DNA from: Dyella nitratireducens
GTDB lineage: Bacteria > Pseudomonadota > Gammaproteobacteria > Xanthomonadales > Rhodanobacteraceae
Length of the DNA stretch: 64,000 nt
Reading direction: 5' to 3'
NCBI RefSeq assembly: GCF_014642835.1
Contig: NZ_BMJA01000001.1
Span: forward strand, 248,001-312,000
Under the pieces are notes generated by a model. That model saw only the letters and a list, made by a program, of their open reading frames with translations, was not told where the DNA came from and did no database searches. Positions 36,048 through 45,032 of this stretch are shown here, piece by piece (position 1 is the first letter of the stretch; the number at the start of each line of letters is the position of its first letter). The translations under genes were made by a program, and so were the position numbers.

Positions 36048-37076
36048 ATGTCTGCTCCTGCTTCCATCTGCCTGCTGCGCACGTCGGCCATTGGTGACGT
36101 TACCCATGTCGTGCCCCTGATCCACACGCTGCAGCGCGCCTGGCCACAAACTGCGTTGACCTGGGTCGTCGGCAAGCTGGAGCGCAAGCTGGTCGGCGAC
36201 CTGCCTGGCGTGGACTTCGTCACCTTCGACAAAGGTGCCGGCTGGGCTGGCATGCGCGCGGTGCACGCCGCGCTGAAAGGGCAACGCTTCGATGCACTGC
36301 TGCAGATGCAAGTGGCCTTGCGTTCCAACCTGCTAAGCCTAGGCATCAAGGCAGACCACCGCGTCGGCTACGACCACGCACGTGCCAAAGACTTGCATGG
36401 CCTGGTCATCAACGAACGCATCCCGCCTCGCACCGGCGAACACGTGTTGCAAGCCATTGGCAGTTTTTGCGAACCGCTAGGCCTGAAACAGACCGACGTG
36501 CGCTGGGACATCCCCATCCCCGATGAAGCCCATGCATGGGCGACGCAGCAATGGCCCAGCGACAGGCCGGTGCTGCTCGTCAGCCCCACATCCAGTCACG
36601 AGCTACGCAACTGGCGACCGGAGCGCTATGCCGCCGTCATGGATCACGCTGATGCCCGCGGCTGGCGCGTCGTACTGATCGGTGGCCCCTCGCCTGCAGA
36701 GCGCAGCATGGCCAACGCCATCCTCGCCCTTTGTAAACACATCCCGCTTGACCTTACCGGCAAGGACACACTCAAGAAGCTGATGGCGATGTTCTGCCGC
36801 GCCCAGCTGCTACTCACGCCTGACTCCGGCCCGATGCATATGGCCAACACCGTCGGCCTGAAAGTGCTTGGCCTACATGCTGCCAGTAATCCTGCACGCT
36901 CCGGCCCCTATTCGGACCGCCGTTGGTGCGTCGACAAATACGATGCCGCGTCGCGCAAGTACTTCGGCAAGCCGGCAAACGATATCCCCTGGGGAACGAA
37001 GATCGAGAAGCCCGGCGTGATGGATTTGATCGAGGTCGATGACGTCATCGAACGCTTTGAAGCTGCCATAGCGTAG
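36048..37076 (+). CDS. opsX: Glycosyltransferase family 9, OpsX-like heptosyltransferase
   Basis: Cytoplasmic GT9 enzyme (342 residues), probably transferring L-glycero-D-manno-heptose to Kdo of the lipopolysaccharide core. The N-terminal ICLLRTSAIGDVTHVVPLI and the C-terminal LLLTPDSGPMHMANTVG are typical. opsX was named in Xanthomonas, and the divergent kdkA supports this rather than waaC acting on a second Kdo. The start is the ATG at 36048; the frame is open upstream but enters kdkA. Its TAG stop (37074-37076) lies inside a REP element that starts one base earlier. Confidence 0.85.
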   Translation: MSAPASICLLRTSAIGDVTHVVPLIHTLQRAWPQTALTWVVGKLERKLVGDLPGVDFVTFDKGAGWAGMRAVHAALKGQRFDALLQMQVALRSNLLSLGIKADHRVGYDHARAKDLHGLVINERIPPRTGEHVLQAIGSFCEPLGLKQTDVRWDIPIPDEAHAWATQQWPSDRPVLLVSPTSSHELRNWRPERYAAVMDHADARGWRVVLIGGPSPAERSMANAILALCKHIPLDLTGKDTLKKLMAMFCRAQLLLTPDSGPMHMANTVGLKVLGLHAASNPARSGPYSDRRWCVDKYDAASRKYFGKPANDIPWGTKIEKPGVMDLIEVDDVIERFEAAIA

Positions 37077-37100
37077 GTTGGGGTGCAAACCCCAACCTAT
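37073..37100. repeat. Single REP palindrome, GTAGGTTGGGG family, copy 3
   Basis: One unit, with GTAGGTTGGGG at one end and CCCCAACCTAT at the other, around TGCAAA. Unlike the paired copies it has no central spacer. It fills the gap between convergent opsX and the 1372-codon gene and provides the opsX stop codon. Confidence 0.85.
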
Positions 37101-37101
37101 G

Positions 37102-40100
37102 TCAGCTCTCCGGCGGGGCATCCGGCAGATGCGGTGGCGCCACAGATTTCCGCTCCCGCTTCTTCCAGTAGCCACCTTTGGTCCACGCATCAAAGCCCCA
37201 CCGCAGCCATCCGATGAGCGCATTCGCCAACCACAAAGCCCAGGCAAGCATCGCGACTTTGTAGAACCACAGCGATACCGTGAAAACCCCGCCCTGTGGC
37301 AGAACATCCTGGGCCTGATCGGCGAACCAACTCAAATCCCATGCACTGGAACCATTGCCGGCAACGTGCATGTCGGGCAATCCAAGCAAGCCTTTCGGTA
37401 CCGCGGATACCAGCGTGATCAGAGCCAGCACCGTGATTGCCGCCAACAACGACTGCACTAAATTGAATCGTGCACCCACAAGCTTGGCAATCGCCTCCTC
37501 ATGCCGCGCACGCAGGCCGAGCAGAATCAACCACAGCACGACAAACGCATACGCGCTCCATGCAAACGCCGAAAAGCCCAATCCCAGTAGCAGCCACTGA
37601 TAAAAACGCAATGGCGTCGGCGCATAACGCCCTAACAGCCATGCTGCTACCAGCAACACGATCAGTTGAGACCAATACAGCACAGCAGGCCCGACTCTCG
37701 GCCCCCACGCCCACAATACCCAGCGGTCTTCCGGCAGCTTGAGATCCAGCGCGACGTTTGCCGATGGCGCACCGAGAGCCAATGCTGGTGTCGCGACGTG
37801 CATGCCAATGCCACGTGGTTCGCGTAGGCGAATCACGTAATGATGTCTACCAGGCAAAAGCGGCAGGCTCAGCTTGCCATCCTTGATGGCCAGACTGAGC
37901 TGCTCGTCGTCACGTGTAGCACCAAGAAGTTCGGTACCGGCCGGCAAGGTCATGGCGTGTTCGCCGCCGCGCGTGCTGCGTGCAAGTAGATTGAGTTCTG
38001 TCTCGGTTGCACGATCGCCGACACTGACGTTTGCATTGACGCTATCAAAAGCAAGGCTGTCGCCATCGACGGCCTTGGGCCTGCTTATATGCAACTGCAA
38101 GGTTTCATTCGGCAGCGGTTGAAAACTGAGACCGTCACTGTTGTCGCCAACGGGCACACCTTGCGCCTCGACATGCCAGATCGGGGATACGTGCACTTGC
38201 CAGACTTCAGCACGATCACCCAACGACGGTGCGGTGATTTTCAATACATCAGCATGATCAAGGCGACTAGTCCAGCTAGCTTCGTTTTCGCCAGCATTGA
38301 ACGTGACGCCGACGCGTCCGTCGTGCACACGCATGCCGTCACCCAGTGGATGCTCGCCAGGCAGCAAGGGCAATTCCAGCGAGAAACCACCGTCACTCGG
38401 CGCCAGCCGCTCTACCGTATTGACCACGGTCCAATCCACGCCGAGCACGATATTCCGTGTGATACGCACGTACGGTGGAAATGCCTGCTGCGAAACCGGG
38501 GCCGGCTTACCATCGGCGGCAACCGTGCGAATGCGATTGAGCGTCACGCTATCGCCCAGCAAACGCCCACCGTCGACACCATCCAGCGACCAGGTTTGCC
38601 CGTTGAACACCAGCCATTGCGGACGCAATGCGAAGCGCAAGGTTGTGCTATCGACAGGCTGCGCGCGATAACTCACATCGACCTTGTGCACGCCGGGTTC
38701 CAGCCTGACCAGCATCTGATCGTCCCGCTTGCTGATCGCTGCATTGGCATGACCATCCACCGCTACGCTGAGGAGTTGCAAGCCGGTATCAGCCTGCGGC
38801 AACGGCAGCGCAATCGGCGCGCCCACATGCACCTCCAGCGCGATGGCGACCTGGTCGTCTTTCGCCTGCATGGTGGCCGCGGCAACCACCGCGCAATCGG
38901 GCGCGCACTTGGGCGCTTCCAATAGACGTGTCTGCAATTGCCTGAGCAAATCTGCGCTCGGCATTGCTTGCGCCCGAGCCATATGCGGCATGCTTGCTAG
39001 CAGCAAGCACGCCGCTGCCGTGCCGCCCAAACGCCAGATTCGCCATGATGCATCCGACGGCCTGGTAAAACTTCGCGCAAGCCTGCCCAGCAATACCACC
39101 AACAAGCCGAGCATCAATACGCGCAGCAGCCGAACCAGCCAGGCCGGTGCAATCACCAGCCGCATGCTTTGTCCCGAGGTCACGGGGCCTGACCAACTTA
39201 GGTGGTAATTGTTGCCGACGTCCCAGCTTGGTTCACCCGCACCGGCCTGGATGATGCTGTGACTATCGACGGCAACCGCAGGAACAGAACTCGCCAGCGA
39301 ACCTCCCAATATCCTGACATTCAAGCTTTGGCGCGGTGCCGAAGCTGGCGCAAACTGAAGGGCTGGAGCCGGAGCTGGAGCAGCCGGCTCAGGTGACGGC
39401 GGAGGTGCCGGTGCCGCACTCGTTTCGGCTTGCTCCTCCCGCGCAACCATCTCCTGTTTCGCTTCCTGTTTTGCATAACCAACAGCCGCCATGCGCTGCA
39501 TCAACGCCGAATAAGCGCCATTTCCTTCCAGCTGAGGATGCAAAGCATTTTCCAACTGGGTCTTGGCAAACGGTAACGTCCATACGACGGCCAATGCCAA
39601 TGCAAGCATGCTGGCCATCTGCGCCCACTGCCGCAAACGCCCCGCAGGCAGAGCACGCATCAACAAGGCAAACGCCAACGCCACACCCAGCGTCCAGCGT
39701 GGCGCGCCTGCTTCGTGCTGCGACAGGATCAAGAACAACGCAGCGATCACTGCCCAATGCCAACCGAGCAGTCGTCCAGCCAACAAAGCCATCAGTGCGA
39801 CGACGAACAGATCCAGCAGGCTCCACTGCGCAATCCACGAATCCGGTGAGCGATCCACTCCGCCTGCACCGATCAGGCGATAGCCATAGGGCAGATGCAA
39901 AACAGCATTGATGTTTTCCAGCGGAGCAAGCCATCCTGCGCTAGGCAAGGAGCCGCTGCGATCAGCCACGCGCAAGCCGGCTTGCAGATTCAGATCCGAG
40001 CTTCGCAGCTCGACGCCCGTCCGCCCTTGACCCAGGTCGGTAATCAACAAGGGAGTTGCGCCCTGCATGGCGCGCTGCAATTGCCAGGGTGCCGCCACAT

Positions 40101-41220
40101 CCAGACGCTGCGTATGCAGCAGGGTGCCGGTGAGATGATCGCTGACGTTGAAACCACGGCCATCGAAATCGAGCCAGATCTGGCGATCGAGCTGAATCTG
40201 ATCGCCAGCCTCTCCCTCACCACCACGCGTACCTTGTTGGATGGCTAAACCATCGCTTTGGTCGAGTACATACGCTGGAAGTTCGCGCCAATCACCCGGC
40301 ACACCCGCTTGCGCCGCATCGGTGGCGCGACCTTCAACACGCGTGCTGCGCAGCGACGGATCATCGCTATAACTCCAAATCTCCTGCTTCGGCCAGACGT
40401 TGTCGGCAGGTGCAGCCAGGCTCACGTCGCGCAACGTATCCATGCCGCGGGCAGCCAGGTGCACCGTCCACTGTCCCGGACGAAGCTGCAGGCGCAGGCG
40501 GCCATCGGGCTCCCATTGTGCGGGTACATCGCTATCCAGCGAGGTCGCCACGAAGCCCCTGGGCAAGGCAGGCCCCAGCAACTGCTCGCGCGCGCTGCCC
40601 GTGACGTTCAATTGCAGTTGTGTATCCAGCAGAGCAGGCATGCCATCGGTCAGATGACGATAAACACGCACCGACAACGCATCGGCCTGGCGCTGCGCTA
40701 CCGCGGCCTCGCCCAGCGTAAGCTGATCGCCGTTGCGCTCGATGCGGTCGACCGCAGCACCATCCACACTGAGCGACACCAATCCAATCGACAAGGGGAC
40801 GCGCAGACGTGCGGGACGCGTATCCCAGGGCAGGCTCCCTTGGATGGTGTAGTCGCCAGACTCCAGCCTGAGCGCCGGCTGCCCATCCCGGCTCAGCACC
40901 GGCCAGGCCTTGTTGTTCACCGCGACCTGCTGCGGCCAACTGTGCTCATCGCCGGGCAACGCGACCCAGCCGGGGGCATCCACCTGTACGTCGAGGCTGA
41001 AATGGCCGCCGCTCTTGCCGGCATCGATGCTCAGGCGACCGGGCCAGATGCACTGGCGGCTGTCCGCATCTGGAAGGCTATTGGCCAGGAAAGGACAGCC
41101 GTGCTGAGGGACGTCGTGCAGCACCCATCCCTGCCAATCGCGGAGCGCAGGAGGAACGTCCTGTGCCAACAAGGGTGACACGACAAACAGCAGCCCCAAC
41201 AACCCCTTCCATCGGCGCAT
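37102..41220 (-). CDS. Very large membrane protein, unrecognised (1372 residues)
   Basis: I do not recognise this family. Residues 1-20 look like a signal peptide. Residues 21-460 are a strand-rich domain, presumably periplasmic. Four hydrophobic helices follow (about 467-484, 487-500, 510-522 and 533-550), then a Pro/Ala linker (598-630) and a helix at 692-713. Residues 730-750 end in MARAQA and resemble a second signal peptide. A second strand-rich region (751-1170) leads to further helices (1178-1197, 1205-1235, 1255-1275 and 1312-1340) and a basic tail. The architecture suggests internal duplication or fusion. Start is the ATG at 41220 with GGGGGAG upstream; a GTG at 41247 is in frame. 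REP elements flank it on both sides. Confidence 0.85.
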   Translation of the reverse strand: MRRWKGLLGLLFVVSPLLAQDVPPALRDWQGWVLHDVPQHGCPFLANSLPDADSRQCIWPGRLSIDAGKSGGHFSLDVQVDAPGWVALPGDEHSWPQQVAVNNKAWPVLSRDGQPALRLESGDYTIQGSLPWDTRPARLRVPLSIGLVSLSVDGAAVDRIERNGDQLTLGEAAVAQRQADALSVRVYRHLTDGMPALLDTQLQLNVTGSAREQLLGPALPRGFVATSLDSDVPAQWEPDGRLRLQLRPGQWTVHLAARGMDTLRDVSLAAPADNVWPKQEIWSYSDDPSLRSTRVEGRATDAAQAGVPGDWRELPAYVLDQSDGLAIQQGTRGGEGEAGDQIQLDRQIWLDFDGRGFNVSDHLTGTLLHTQRLDVAAPWQLQRAMQGATPLLITDLGQGRTGVELRSSDLNLQAGLRVADRSGSLPSAGWLAPLENINAVLHLPYGYRLIGAGGVDRSPDSWIAQWSLLDLFVVALMALLAGRLLGWHWAVIAALFLILSQHEAGAPRWTLGVALAFALLMRALPAGRLRQWAQMASMLALALAVVWTLPFAKTQLENALHPQLEGNGAYSALMQRMAAVGYAKQEAKQEMVAREEQAETSAAPAPPPSPEPAAPAPAPALQFAPASAPRQSLNVRILGGSLASSVPAVAVDSHSIIQAGAGEPSWDVGNNYHLSWSGPVTSGQSMRLVIAPAWLVRLLRVLMLGLLVVLLGRLARSFTRPSDASWRIWRLGGTAAACLLLASMPHMARAQAMPSADLLRQLQTRLLEAPKCAPDCAVVAAATMQAKDDQVAIALEVHVGAPIALPLPQADTGLQLLSVAVDGHANAAISKRDDQMLVRLEPGVHKVDVSYRAQPVDSTTLRFALRPQWLVFNGQTWSLDGVDGGRLLGDSVTLNRIRTVAADGKPAPVSQQAFPPYVRITRNIVLGVDWTVVNTVERLAPSDGGFSLELPLLPGEHPLGDGMRVHDGRVGVTFNAGENEASWTSRLDHADVLKITAPSLGDRAEVWQVHVSPIWHVEAQGVPVGDNSDGLSFQPLPNETLQLHISRPKAVDGDSLAFDSVNANVSVGDRATETELNLLARSTRGGEHAMTLPAGTELLGATRDDEQLSLAIKDGKLSLPLLPGRHHYVIRLREPRGIGMHVATPALALGAPSANVALDLKLPEDRWVLWAWGPRVGPAVLYWSQLIVLLVAAWLLGRYAPTPLRFYQWLLLGLGFSAFAWSAYAFVVLWLILLGLRARHEEAIAKLVGARFNLVQSLLAAITVLALITLVSAVPKGLLGLPDMHVAGNGSSAWDLSWFADQAQDVLPQGGVFTVSLWFYKVAMLAWALWLANALIGWLRWGFDAWTKGGYWKKRERKSVAPPHLPDAPPES

Positions 41221-41253
41221 ATGGTGAACTCCCCCGTGGCGTTTCACCCAGCC

Positions 41254-41331
41254 GTAGGTTGGGTTAGCGCAGCGTAACCCAACATCGTTCGGGGCGATAT
41301 TGTTGGGTTACGCTGCGCTAACCCAACCTAC
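41254..41331. repeat. Long REP-pair hairpin, GTAGGTTGGGTTAGCG variant
   Basis: Arms 41254-41285 and 41301-41331 are perfect inverted copies over about 31 bases, starting GTAGGTTGGGTTAGCGCAGC. The short centre can itself pair (ATCG/CGAT). The head is shared with the GTAGGTTGGGG family, but the inner sequence differs. It lies between DUF6165 and the 1372-residue gene, just upstream of the latter. Confidence 0.9.
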
Positions 41332-41358
41332 GTCAACACCTTTGCTTACGCGAAAAAC

Positions 41359-41760
41359 TCACTTCGCCGTACGGTAATCCTGATACGACTTCTCTTCCAC
41401 CAGCTGCGAACCAAGCTTGAGATTGATCTCGCGCTTTACCGCCGCACGTTCGTCGTTCTGGAAATACACCGAACGCGCCAGTTCGATGAATTCGGCATCG
41501 AAAGCTTGCGCCTTTTCCTTCAAGCGAATGCGATCTTCGATATCCCACAGTGCTTCGTTCACAGCGAGCAGACGCGCACGCTCCTTGCTGATGTCCGCCT
41601 GTGAAGCGTGGTCATTAGCCCACGTGGCATTGAGCAGGTTCAGCTCGTTGTGCACATTGACGAGCTTGGCGGGATCGGAAATCTGGCGCGCCTTGATCTC
41701 AAGGATCGTGATCTTGTCGATCAGCTCGCCAAAGGAGACCGGTACCTGGATCAGGCTCAT
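41359..41760 (-). CDS. DUF6165 family protein
   Basis: A 133-residue, mostly helical soluble protein matching DUF6165 in appearance. The start MSLIQVPVSFGELIDKITIL at 41760 is typical; the longer open frame upstream is not family-like. The charged helical body (KERARLLAVNEALWDIEDRI) suggests a coiled coil. Its function is unknown. It lies 46 bases after lpxK on the same strand, so a link to lipopolysaccharide or surface sugar synthesis is possible by context only. Confidence 0.8.
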   Translation of the reverse strand: MSLIQVPVSFGELIDKITILEIKARQISDPAKLVNVHNELNLLNATWANDHASQADISKERARLLAVNEALWDIEDRIRLKEKAQAFDAEFIELARSVYFQNDERAAVKREINLKLGSQLVEEKSYQDYRTAK

Positions 41761-41806
41761 GCAAAACCTCACGAGAAAAGACCGGCAAGCCGCCGGGAAA
41801 CGGCGC

Positions 41807-42808
41807 CTATGATAGCGCCATCGGTGATATACGTGCTTTGGCGGCAAGTCGTGTGTAGAAATCGTCGTAGAAACTCGTCGGCAGCTCAGCCTTGACCGGC
41901 ACGCTCCACCAGTGCGGTTGAATGAACGCCCAGCACTTCACCGCGTCCTTTTCCGTCATCAGCACGGGCAGATCATCACCAAACGTAAGATCCGCCGGCA
42001 TAAAAGCATGATGATCGGGAAATGGATGCGGGATCACATCCAGACCATGCTCGGCAAGGCTCGCAAAGAAGCGCTGGGGATTGCCGATGGCAGCCACCGC
42101 ATGCACGCGTTTTCCCGAGAAGTTTGCAATGGGCTGCTCATGTCCATCCGATAGCGCACGCACCGAATCACCTTGGAGGCGCATGGGTATCTCACCAGTC
42201 TGCGGATGAACACCGTTGCAGATACGAAAATCCACCTGCGCCATGCGGCTCATCGGTTCGCGTAGCGGTCCCGCCGGCAACAACCACGCGTTGCCGAAAC
42301 GTCGTGCACCATCGATGACGCAAATTTCGATATCGCGCGCCAGTCTGTAATGCTGGAGACCATCGTCCGCAATCACGACATTGCAACCGGCATCAAGCAG
42401 CAATTGCGCGGCAATGGGACGATCCTGACCAATCGCAACGGGAACACCGCTGGCGCGTATCACGCAGGGCTCATCACCCACTTCAACCGGGTCTGGCGAA
42501 TCACCAAGCAGCATCGGTTCTTGGTTGCTACCGCCATAGCCGCGACTTACGACGCCGGGACGGTAGCCACGCGCACGTAATGCTTCAGCCAATGCCAAGG
42601 TAAGCGGCGTTTTCCCCGTACCGCCCGCTGTGATATTGCCAACCACGATAACGGGACATGGCAGCCGTACCGATCGGAACCAGCCATGCCGATACAATAT
42701 CCACCGAACCTCAACGACAGCACCGTAAAGCTTCGACAGTGGATAACACCACCACGGCAGTGGTTTTCCCTCATACCAGCCGGCCTGGAGCGTGTCGGCC
42801 AGGCTCAT
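41807..42808 (-). CDS. lpxK: Tetraacyldisaccharide 4'-kinase
   Basis: Adds the 4'-phosphate in lipid A synthesis (333 residues). An N-terminal membrane-associated helix precedes the P-loop IVVGNITAGGTGKTPLTLAL; VVSRGYGG, IADDGLQHYRLARDIE and the C-terminal LMTEKDAVKC are also conserved. It starts 2 bases after msbA, the usual pairing, because lipid A made by LpxK is flipped by MsbA. Confidence 0.96.
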   Translation of the reverse strand: MSLADTLQAGWYEGKPLPWWCYPLSKLYGAVVEVRWILYRHGWFRSVRLPCPVIVVGNITAGGTGKTPLTLALAEALRARGYRPGVVSRGYGGSNQEPMLLGDSPDPVEVGDEPCVIRASGVPVAIGQDRPIAAQLLLDAGCNVVIADDGLQHYRLARDIEICVIDGARRFGNAWLLPAGPLREPMSRMAQVDFRICNGVHPQTGEIPMRLQGDSVRALSDGHEQPIANFSGKRVHAVAAIGNPQRFFASLAEHGLDVIPHPFPDHHAFMPADLTFGDDLPVLMTEKDAVKCWAFIQPHWWSVPVKAELPTSFYDDFYTRLAAKARISPMALS

Positions 42809-42810
42809 CG

Positions 42811-44601
42811 TCAGTCGGCAGCAACCGCGGTAGGACGTTCGTTGAACTGCATGCGGTGCAGCGCGGCGTAATGACCGCTCAGGGCCATCAGCTCGGCGTG
42901 CGTGCCGCGCTCGATGATGCGGCCCTGCTCCATCACCGCAATCTGGTCGGCGTGTTCGATGGTGGATAGGCGATGTGCGATCACCAGCGTGGTGCGATCG
43001 CGCATCAGTCGTTGGAGAGCTTGCTGGATCAATCGCTCGGATTCGGTATCGAGCGCACTAGTGGCTTCATCCAGCACCAGGATCGGTGCGTTCTTGAGAA
43101 TCGCGCGCGCAATCGCGATGCGCTGTCGCTGCCCGCCGGAAAGCATGTTGCCGCGTTCACCGATCGGACTATGGATACCCTTCGGCATGCGTGCAATGAA
43201 TTCCATCGCATTCGCCGCTTCGGCGGCGGCAATGATCTCCTGCTCACTTGCGCCAGCCAGTTCACCGTAAGCAATGTTTTCGGCCACAGTGCCATCGAAT
43301 AACACGACGCTTTGTCCCACCCAGGCGATTTGCCGGCGCAACGAAGGCAAGGTGTAGCTTTCGTAATCGGCACCATCGAGCAGGATGTGCCCGCTGCTTG
43401 GCGCATTGAACCGCGGCAGCAAGCTGACAAGGCTGCTCTTGCCGCTGCCGGAACGTCCCACCAGTGCCGTCACGCTGCCAGGAGGGCAATGCAGATTCAC
43501 GCCGGCCAAGGCTTGGAAATCGCCACGCGGATAGACCAGGCGCACGTCCTCGAAACGCAGATCACCCCGGGTGCGTTCAAGCACCTGCATACCGTTGTCC
43601 ACTTCAGGTGGTAGGTCCATCACTGCAAACAGGTTTTCGGCCGCTGCAACACCCGTCTGAATGGTCGATTGCACGTTGGCCAAGCGCTTTAGCGAAGGCA
43701 GCATACCGCCCATGGCGGTAAGGACGGCCACAAACATACCGGCCGAAATGCTGTCGATCACCGAAGGACGCGACGCCAGGAAAATCAGACCTGCCAGGCC
43801 GAACGAAGCGACTGTCTGGATAGAAGAGCTGGAAGTGGCCGCCGTGGCAACGATCTTGAGGTTCAGATAGCGCGCCCGGCTGGAAACGTCCTTGAAACGC
43901 TCCCCCGCCTGCTGCTGACCGCCATAGATGCGCACTTCGCGGTGCCCCTCAATGGCTTCTTCCACGGTGCCGGTCACCGAGCCCATCATGTTCTGGATAC
44001 GTCGGCTGATTGAGCGATAGCGGCGGCTGACGAACATGGCGATCAGCATGATCGGCGGAATGAGCAGGAACAGCACCATGGTGAGATACGCGCTCTTGCT
44101 CAGCATCACATAGAACATGCCGAGCACCGTCACGCTTTCCGTCACCACTACCTTCAAGGCATCCGTGGAGGCGCCGGCCACCTGTTCGCTGGTATAGGTG
44201 ATGCGCGAAATCTGATGGCCGGAATGTTCATGGCCAAAGAACGTGGCCGGCAAGCGCAAATAGGCACCGAACACGTCGCGCTGCATGGATTGCACTACAT
44301 TGCGCCCGATGTAGCCGATGCCGTAGTTGCTGATGAAGGTGGCAAAGCCGCGCGCCACAAAGATGCCGATGATCCAGATGGGCATCCAGAAGATGAGATA
44401 CGGATCTTTCTTGGCAAACAGATCGTCGATGATCGGCTGCAACTTATCGGTGAAAATCGCGAGGCAGGCGCCATCCACCGCAAAGCCGATGATCGTGATC
44501 AGCGCCACCGGCCAGTAGCGTGCGGAGTAGCCGAGCAGCCGCTTGTATGTGCGCCGGCTCTCCGCATCCCACAACACAACCTTCTTTTTGCTTTCGCTCA
44601 T
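42811..44601 (-). CDS. msbA: Lipid A export ABC transporter MsbA
   Basis: Homodimeric ABC exporter that flips lipid A-core across the inner membrane (596 residues). Six N-terminal helices (residues 20-320) precede the ATPase domain: Walker A VGRSGSGKSSLVSL, signature MLSGGQRQRIAIARA, Walker B ILVLDEATSALD and switch AHRLSTIE. It overlaps exbD by 4 bases and leads directly into lpxK. Confidence 0.96.
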   Translation of the reverse strand: MSESKKKVVLWDAESRRTYKRLLGYSARYWPVALITIIGFAVDGACLAIFTDKLQPIIDDLFAKKDPYLIFWMPIWIIGIFVARGFATFISNYGIGYIGRNVVQSMQRDVFGAYLRLPATFFGHEHSGHQISRITYTSEQVAGASTDALKVVVTESVTVLGMFYVMLSKSAYLTMVLFLLIPPIMLIAMFVSRRYRSISRRIQNMMGSVTGTVEEAIEGHREVRIYGGQQQAGERFKDVSSRARYLNLKIVATAATSSSSIQTVASFGLAGLIFLASRPSVIDSISAGMFVAVLTAMGGMLPSLKRLANVQSTIQTGVAAAENLFAVMDLPPEVDNGMQVLERTRGDLRFEDVRLVYPRGDFQALAGVNLHCPPGSVTALVGRSGSGKSSLVSLLPRFNAPSSGHILLDGADYESYTLPSLRRQIAWVGQSVVLFDGTVAENIAYGELAGASEQEIIAAAEAANAMEFIARMPKGIHSPIGERGNMLSGGQRQRIAIARAILKNAPILVLDEATSALDTESERLIQQALQRLMRDRTTLVIAHRLSTIEHADQIAVMEQGRIIERGTHAELMALSGHYAALHRMQFNERPTAVAAD

Positions 44602-45029
44602 TTACCCGTTTCCGACTGGGTCGGCGTCGTAGCGATGGAAAGATGAGTAAAGCCGAGCTGGCCCAGCGCATCCATGGCGGTGACCACGTTCTGGTGCGCC
44701 GTCATCGCGTCGGCACGGATGGTGACGGTCTGGTTACGGTCGTCGCCGGCCACATGCGCAATGGCCTGCTTGAGCGCATCCACGCTGCCGCCCACCACTT
44801 CGTCGCTGCCGACGTAGAAATGCCCTTCGCGATCCACCATCACGGTGATTGCAGGCGGCTGCATGTCGCGGTCTTCCGCGCTGGCTTGCGGCAGGTTCAC
44901 CTTCAAGCGCGAATGCTGCACGAAGGTGGTAGTGAGCACGAAGAACATCAGCAGGGTCAGCAGCACATCGATCAACGATACGACGTTGATCTCGAAATCG
45001 TCGCTGCGGCGGTCGTTACCGATACGCAT
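44598..45029 (-). CDS. exbD: ExbD/TolR-type biopolymer transport protein
   Basis: A 143-residue protein with one N-terminal helix (about 17-35, INVVSLIDVLLTLLMFFVLT) containing the conserved proton-path Asp, and a periplasmic ExbD domain. With ExbB it forms a proton-driven motor; TonB or another partner is not encoded here. In Xanthomonadales this exbBD pair is found between comEC and msbA and may serve envelope functions rather than iron uptake. Confidence 0.9.
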   Translation of the reverse strand: MRIGNDRRSDDFEINVVSLIDVLLTLLMFFVLTTTFVQHSRLKVNLPQASAEDRDMQPPAITVMVDREGHFYVGSDEVVGGSVDALKQAIAHVAGDDRNQTVTIRADAMTAHQNVVTAMDALGQLGFTHLSIATTPTQSETGK

Positions 45030-45032
45030 GGT

